Assembly (NCBI GenBank): GCA_001969505.1
Contig: LSSK01000166.1
Span: forward strand, 1-60,363
Reading direction: 5' to 3'
Length of the DNA: 60,363 nucleotides
Source: Zancudomyces culisetae
Lineage: Eukaryota; Kickxellomycota; Harpellomycetes; Harpellales; Legeriomycetaceae
The first letter of the stretch is position 1; every line of letters starts with the position of its first letter. Below the pieces are notes generated by a model. It had not been told where the DNA came from and ran no database searches. It was given only the letters and a program-made list of their open reading frames with translations. The translations under genes and the position numbers were made by a program. Shown piece after piece: positions 55,801 to 60,363 of the stretch.

Positions 55801-57242
55801 ATAAAATGAGAGTTAAAGCATATAAAAGAAACCTCAACACGCAGAAGGAAAATGCGCAGAATGAGCGCAAAGGTTTTGAATGTGATGACGACTTTCATGA
55901 TAATAATAACAGGGTATCAATTATAAGCCTAAACGACAGACATAAAGTATATCTAACTAGCATTGGTGAGGAATACGAAAACATTGGCTACTACCTGGAT
56001 TTACTAAACAAGGAAGATGTTGAAAAGTTCAACTCGCTTTATGATCCAATTATGCCTGCAATCAACATGAAAAACGTGCAACGCTTGAGAAGCAGTAGGA
56101 AAGCATCAATATATAACAACTTCAGAAACTCAAAGATGTCAAATTCAGACAAGAATTTGAGCTTCTACAACAGTAAAAACGCTGAAAGTAATAGCTGTAA
56201 TGAAAGTGGTACATATTTTAGAATTGGACAACTGGGACGTAATGTTGGGAAAGGAGAGGGAAAAATAGATAGTGACAAAGATTGGTATAACCAAAAAAGT
56301 TTCGACAGAGGAGGTGGGTTTTGTGACGAATATGATGAAAAGAATAAGATCACACAGTATGGTGGCCATAATGCCAACTTTTTTCTGCCACCTGCACAGA
56401 ACAAAAGAATCCCAAATACAGAGTGTACAGTGGTAAAAGACCAAGATGTCTACAAGGCGTGTTATAGTGTGCCCAAGGAAGAGAGTAGAAATATAAACTA
56501 CAGCTTTAAGGGTATTCAGGCACAAGCCATAAATAAAGTGCCTGGTATCAACAACTTTGAAAAAAGTAGAACAAAAAAGACGACGATTAAAATAAAAAAG
56601 ACAACACGGAATGATAGGAACAAAGATCAAGATACTTGTATTAAAAGCAACCATGATCTTGAATACATTAGTATAAGCAAGTCAAAAACACGTCTCAATT
56701 GTACGGGTACGTCTGAATTTCCAGTGGATACGCAAAGAGTGTCAAACTTAGACGCAAAAAATAATGACAACGATAGTGTCAGCATCAGTGGTGGTGTCGC
56801 TGAGGGTATATGTGATACCCTGGCCTTCCCATTATCCTCGGAGCCATCCTCGCATGACAACATAATACCGTGTTTTGTAGAAAACCAAGAAACGATAGAA
56901 CAACGGTCACTACCACTATATCACGAGGCATACACACCAATGAAAAAAAGTAAGCCAAAAAGACTATTTTTATCTAGCAGAAACGAAAAAAAGACCAAAG
57001 TTTTAGCCAAACCCCCTAACAAACAAGAAACAACGCTACAACCGGAGTTCCATTCACTTACCCACCACATCGATCTCAAAAATATTAACGGCAATAGCCG
57101 CAACAATAAAAACAACATCTCTAACTACTCGACCGGTAGGGATGGTGCGAACAAAGATATACCAGTCCCACTACAGCATATTTTGCAACAGGAGTTGCTT
57201 GACTGTATATACCTACACGAACATATGCAGTTGATACACTGA
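52839..57242 (+). CDS. Large RING-like zinc-finger protein, frame break in exon 1
   Basis: Three coding pieces: 52839 to about 53193 (frame a), about 53186-54265 (frame b) and 54498-57242. The last two join cleanly in phase 0 over a 232-nt intron (donor GTAAGT, acceptor AAATAG). The first two overlap in different frames across a run of ten A (53184-53193); frame b read through the run ('NFDIRRVYTSKEIKRMIPKY') looks coding. The total would be about 1,390 residues. Near the end of piece two is a Cys/His cluster: CTRC, CSRC, CQYC, 'MTCGNGHTYCIKCIEYKV', CGKPERC, then DVEQAITYF. This resembles the first RING of RBR ligases, but no IBR or second RING follows. Piece three is low-complexity with a strongly basic NLS-like tract (about 55262-55350). 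No family assigned. Confidence 0.6.
55402..55430 (+). repeat. (GGAAAT)n coding repeat
   Basis: Four to five GGAAAT units encode a Gly-Asn repeat in the third exon of the RING-like gene. Confidence 0.85.
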
Positions 57243-57578
57243 TTGTTATATTTATACTTTAATTCTATCGATACTTTTTGTCGTCACTAATTAACAATAC
57301 TAGGAAGAAATGGATAAGAAAAGAGATCAACATATTTTGGCTTTGAAATTTTGCACTTTATATTTTTACATTTATTTGTTTTTTTTATATCAATTGCGCT
57401 TGAAATTTGGCAAAATGAATTTTTAAAAACCACAACTTTATTTATTTATTTACGTTTTAGTAGCATAAAAAAACTATTAAATATAAATATTCCAAGATAC
57501 TGAAAAAATAATAAAGGAGTATCAATAATTATCATACTTACGGTGGAACAAAGCAACTAGAAGGAATATAAAAAAAAG
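57243..57578. other. Intergenic spacer
   Basis: 336 nt between two same-strand genes. It holds AT-rich 3' UTR and promoter sequence, and no ORF. Confidence 0.6.
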
Positions 57579-58202
57579 GTGACAAGGATGGAAGTTGAAC
57601 AGATAGAAAGTGTTGCAGAACTCAACAATCTAAAAAACAAATTGATGCAGATTATTGAGAGTATCGACTACATCATAGGCAGTACATCAACATCAGCAAC
57701 AGCAGGGGAAGGTGGAACTAGAGGTAGAAATGAAGGTGGATTGAGGTGGGAAGATTTGCTATCCAAGTTTTTGATTTTAGCGGCCAAATACACAAGCTTG
57801 GAAAACGAAATCAATCACATGCTTATGGGGAACACAGATTTTCTAACCACCAAGACTGTGGTGATAAGCAAACCGCTGTTGGACACTGCCGAGTATAACA
57901 AGGTGATGGTGTTGTTGCGCACTAAATTGACACCGGAATTCGAAAGACAGGAGCAGGAAATGATTGAAAAAATGGCAGTAGGCGGCGTTGAGGGTAACAG
58001 ATTGGACGAATGGAAGGGACGGGTGGAGGTTAATGACATGGCGGCACTAGAAGCAGAGTTCAAACTGGAAAAATATATTGAAACAGAAAAATACAATAGA
58101 ATGGGTAGTGAAGAAGGGGAAAAGATGAAAGAAGAAAAGGTAAGCAACGAAGGGGAAAAGCCGTTGGAGTACTATATCAGGCTAATGTCAAGTGGCAATT
58201 AA
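57579..58202 (+). CDS. Mediator subunit 8-like protein
   Basis: 207 residues, intronless. An N-terminal helix pair ('ELNNLKNKLMQIIESIDYII', then 'RWEDLLSKFLILAAKYTSLE' with NEINHML) is followed by 'VVISKPLLD' and 'VMVLLRTKLTPEFERQEQEM'. This order is that of Med8: paired helices, a W..L..KF..L motif, then a 'LLR.KL.PE.E' helix. The C-terminus is Glu/Lys-rich. Med8 belongs to the head module of Mediator and links RNA polymerase II to activators and TBP. Assignment is by motif pattern; other small coiled-coil proteins are possible. An ATG at 57588 could be the start. Confidence 0.6.
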   Translation: MTRMEVEQIESVAELNNLKNKLMQIIESIDYIIGSTSTSATAGEGGTRGRNEGGLRWEDLLSKFLILAAKYTSLENEINHMLMGNTDFLTTKTVVISKPLLDTAEYNKVMVLLRTKLTPEFERQEQEMIEKMAVGGVEGNRLDEWKGRVEVNDMAALEAEFKLEKYIETEKYNRMGSEEGEKMKEEKVSNEGEKPLEYYIRLMSSGN

Positions 58203-58301
58203 GGCATTATCTGAATTATGAAAAAGTTTATGAACATCTTTCTCCCCCACTCCTTCAAAAAAAAAATCAATAAAAACGAACGAGGGGGGGGGGCGGTGTT
58301 A

Positions 58302-59901
58302 TTAAGCGCTTAGCTGATTCCTGAGAACTGAGACCATGCTGGAAAGGACAGATTCGCTTTCAACAAAATCACAATCTAGAATTGTGCAGATATCGTCGAA
58401 GAAAACCTGCTCAAAGTACAAAATCATGACCTGAACAACACTGGCTACGGAAGAGCATGAAGGTAGAGGCTGAGAATGAGCGAACGAGGCATGAATATTG
58501 TCTTTTGTGTAGCGCAGAAGAAGAGGCGTTATGGTTTTGGCCAGGTTGTGGGAATTCATCCTATTTTGAGAGGAGTACAGCGAGATGGAAAAGAACAGAG
58601 CGAAGATATGGGTAAGGAACTGGCGGGTTTTGGGAGGAATAGAAGGAAGGATGCTGGATCTGACAAAGGATATGCGGGCCTGCTCAAGGTTCTGCATTTG
58701 GGTAAGGGGGTGTTGATCAGCCTGTGAATCCGACTGGGGCGCAATTACTGGAAGTTGTGCACAGACAGAGTAGATTTCTTGAGTAAAGATTGGGTGGTCT
58801 AGCTCGGCCAAATACATTCTCAGCATCGCAGCAATCAGGTATGCGCTAGTGTCAGAATCGTGTATGGGTGTGGCAGAAGGGCCTTCTAGGTATCTTTTTT
58901 TGAACTGCTGGATTTCCTGGACATTTGGGACGCGCTTGAAGATGTTTATAGCAAAGGTGCCACGACTATGCAGTAGCAGAAGCCAGTCAATGACATCTGG
59001 TGGCAAACGGACCACATCATTGTTGTCGATTCCCAGCACAGCTTCCAAGTCAACGCCAAATGTTTTGCCTTTTACTGGTTGTGTGCTTGTATATGCTATT
59101 CCGCTATGTACTTTGAATTTCTCATCTCCTGTAACTTGATTGTCTGCCTGGATAACCTGTTCGGGGAAATATATCAAGTCTGTAGGAACCAGCAGTTTAA
59201 GCTGTGCCAGCGTCGGCACCCACACCAGCTTGTCGTAGAACTTTGTGCTAATCACAGCTCCTAATGTGTTGACCAGCATCATTGTCCATGTTCCTGGATG
59301 TACCACATACAGCCCCTTCAGGTTTTTTTTGAATTTTCTATCCAGGCTCATGTTGTATGCATTTACTAGCCATGCCCAACTTGGTTTTTGTACCTCTCCT
59401 CCTCCTAGGACTACCAGTGAATAATCATTCTCCACAATATCTTGTACCTTTTCCAATATTTTCCTATTTTTTATTTAATTATCCCCCCCATGTTGTTACT
59501 GCTTTCGTTATTCGTTTTTGCTCAGACTAAGTGCTTTTGCTGAAAAAATATTTCAGAAATATGTGTTTTTTTTGTCTTACTTTAATAAAATATCGTTTTC
59601 TTGATCAGTTCCACTCCTAAAGTAGCAAGGGGTAAGTACTATCATCGGCAGGCTCTGGTAATCAAGTCCTATTGTATTTTATTTAGTTGTATATCAATTC
59701 TTCGTCTTCTTATTATGTTTTTATACTTGTTTTAATACATAACCACCACCAAATCTCCTTGACTATCTTTTTTCTGTTACTGTGATTTTTTTTACCTGCA
59801 AAATATACTAGCCTGGGGTCAATATCGTTTGTTTCGCCCACCCCTCGCTCTATGGCCTTTTCTTCGATGTCAAAATCGCGTTGGTGCTGTTGTTCAATCA
59901 T
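58302..59901 (-). CDS. Sec14/CRAL-TRIO plus RhoGAP protein (p50RhoGAP-like)
   Basis: Three exons: 59796-59901, 59581-59668 and 58302-59463 (introns 127 and 117 nt), total 451 residues, against about 439 in human ARHGAP1. Exon 2 supplies 'LDYQSLPMIVLTPCYFRSG' and exon 3 'YSLVVLGGGEVQKPSWAWLV' and 'FKKNLKGLYVVHPGTW', together a CRAL-TRIO/Sec14 lipid-binding domain (about 25-185). RhoGAP homology follows (about 205-440), with 'LRMYLAELDHPIFTQEIY' and 'QNRMNSHNLAKTITPLLL'. The arginine-finger position reads NIFKR instead of GIFRR (Lys about 241), and the conserved GPN before the helix end reads TPL. GAP activity may therefore be lost. Likely role: membrane-linked regulator or scaffold for Rho/Cdc42. 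Confidence 0.85.
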
Positions 59902-60363
59902 TTCCGTATAACTACTGTTGTTATTGACCTATTCAGTTAAAAGAGTTGCGTTTGTGTATAGCTATAGTTTTTTGTATTAAACTTTATTTATGCACTGTGG
60001 AATAAGTTAAAGAATATTACATTTAGTTTTTCCCAGGTTTAAATATGTAATCATAGAAAAAAAAAAGGATTGGGAACAAACTAATATGCAGGAATTTTAA
60101 GGCGGTCAATAAAATTCGAACCCATTTTTTAATTAGCGAAATGTGTATCAGTCAGTACACCTAAACTTGTGAAAAAACAAATATATGAGTAAATGTACGA
60201 GCAAATGTACGAGCAAATTTACGAACAAATTTACGAACAAATGTGTATGGGCGAATTTGTGTATATTCATCCCTGTGAATGAGTTTGTCCAGATAATAAT
60301 GTGAGTTCTGCCATCTTTATAATTCTCTGCTTTTTTCGTTTATTTCTCCTCTTCCAGCTTATC
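59902..60363. other. Intergenic, right edge
   Basis: Upstream of the Sec14-RhoGAP gene. It contains a 12-nt tandem repeat (60187-60246) and no supported ORF. Confidence 0.5.
60187..60246. repeat. 12-nt tandem repeat, five units
   Basis: Units GAGTAAATGTAC, GAGCAAATGTAC, GAGCAAATTTAC, GAACAAATTTAC, GAACAAATGTGT in exact 12-nt register, with neighbouring units differing by one or two bases. A sixth, poorer unit may follow. Confidence 0.9.

Noticed and set aside
60100-60130. tRNA T-loop-like GGGTTCGAAT on the minus strand
   Set aside because: The flanking bases do not form a T-stem, acceptor stem or anticodon arm.

Overview
The window looks like nuclear DNA of an AT-rich, intron-containing fungus, probably an early-diverging lineage. 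The fungal signals are an Ecm33/Sps2-type GPI cell-wall protein, an Mch-type monocarboxylate porter homologue, a Sok1/TCP11 protein, an Mtf2-like mitochondrial protein and a secreted histidine acid phosphatase. They sit beside genes often missing from yeasts: an SR splicing factor with RRM, zinc knuckle and RS domain, a full RBBP6-type protein, and a Sec14-RhoGAP protein of the p50RhoGAP layout. Introns are mostly 58-400 nt, with GTAAGT-like donors and TAG/CAG acceptors. A Kickxellomycotina-like (e.g. Harpellales) source would fit, but this is inference and not proven by the sequence.

Layout. Positions 1-3.1 kb hold three 3' ends of one non-LTR retrotransposon family, with a small secreted-type ORF between the second and third. 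3.1-6.9 kb has no convincing gene. 6.9-8.6 kb (-) is the SR protein gene with a 780-nt second intron. 8.6-14.8 kb is gene-poor. 14.8-16.8 kb (+) is Sok1/TCP11, convergent with a synaptobrevin gene (17.3-17.8 kb, -). 20.9-22.0 kb (+) is a four-exon PSME3IP1/FAM192A (NIP30) gene, followed by a possible tiny membrane-protein ORF. 22.5-23.2 kb (-) is ribosomal stalk protein P1. 24.1-25.6 kb (-) is an Mtf2-like protein. 26.8-29.8 kb (+) is the RBBP6/Mpe1-type 3'-end processing factor, convergent with an orphan soluble ABC ATPase (29.9-30.9 kb, -). 31.7-34.5 kb (-) is a cytochrome P450 broken by an assembly gap. 36.0-37.5 kb (-) is a membrane START protein and 38.2-39.6 kb (-) an MFS carrier. 42.3-43.6 kb (+) is Ecm33-like and 45.7-47.3 kb (+) acid phosphatase. 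48.9-49.9 kb (+) is a mitochondrial nucleotide/NAD/folate-type carrier, convergent with four-exon TIM22 (50.0-50.9 kb, -). 52.8-57.2 kb (+) is a large unrecognised RING-like protein with a frame break at a 10-A run. 57.6-58.2 kb (+) is MED8-like, convergent with the Sec14-RhoGAP gene (58.3-59.9 kb, -).

There is no operon logic here; these are independent housekeeping and surface genes. Themes that recur are mRNA metabolism (SR protein, RBBP6, MED8), mitochondrial biogenesis (TIM22, carrier, Mtf2-like) and membrane/cell-surface traffic (VAMP, Ecm33, phosphatase, MFS, START). I found no CRISPR, phage, plasmid or gene-cluster system. The points most worth a second look are the P450 gap, where the two contig ends overlap by 1026 nt; a Sec14-RhoGAP that appears to lack its catalytic arginine and the conserved asparagine; a possible poison exon in the SR gene; and the frame-broken RING-like gene. 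Several exon structures were rebuilt by hand from splice signals, phase and family alignment, and are given in each entry.
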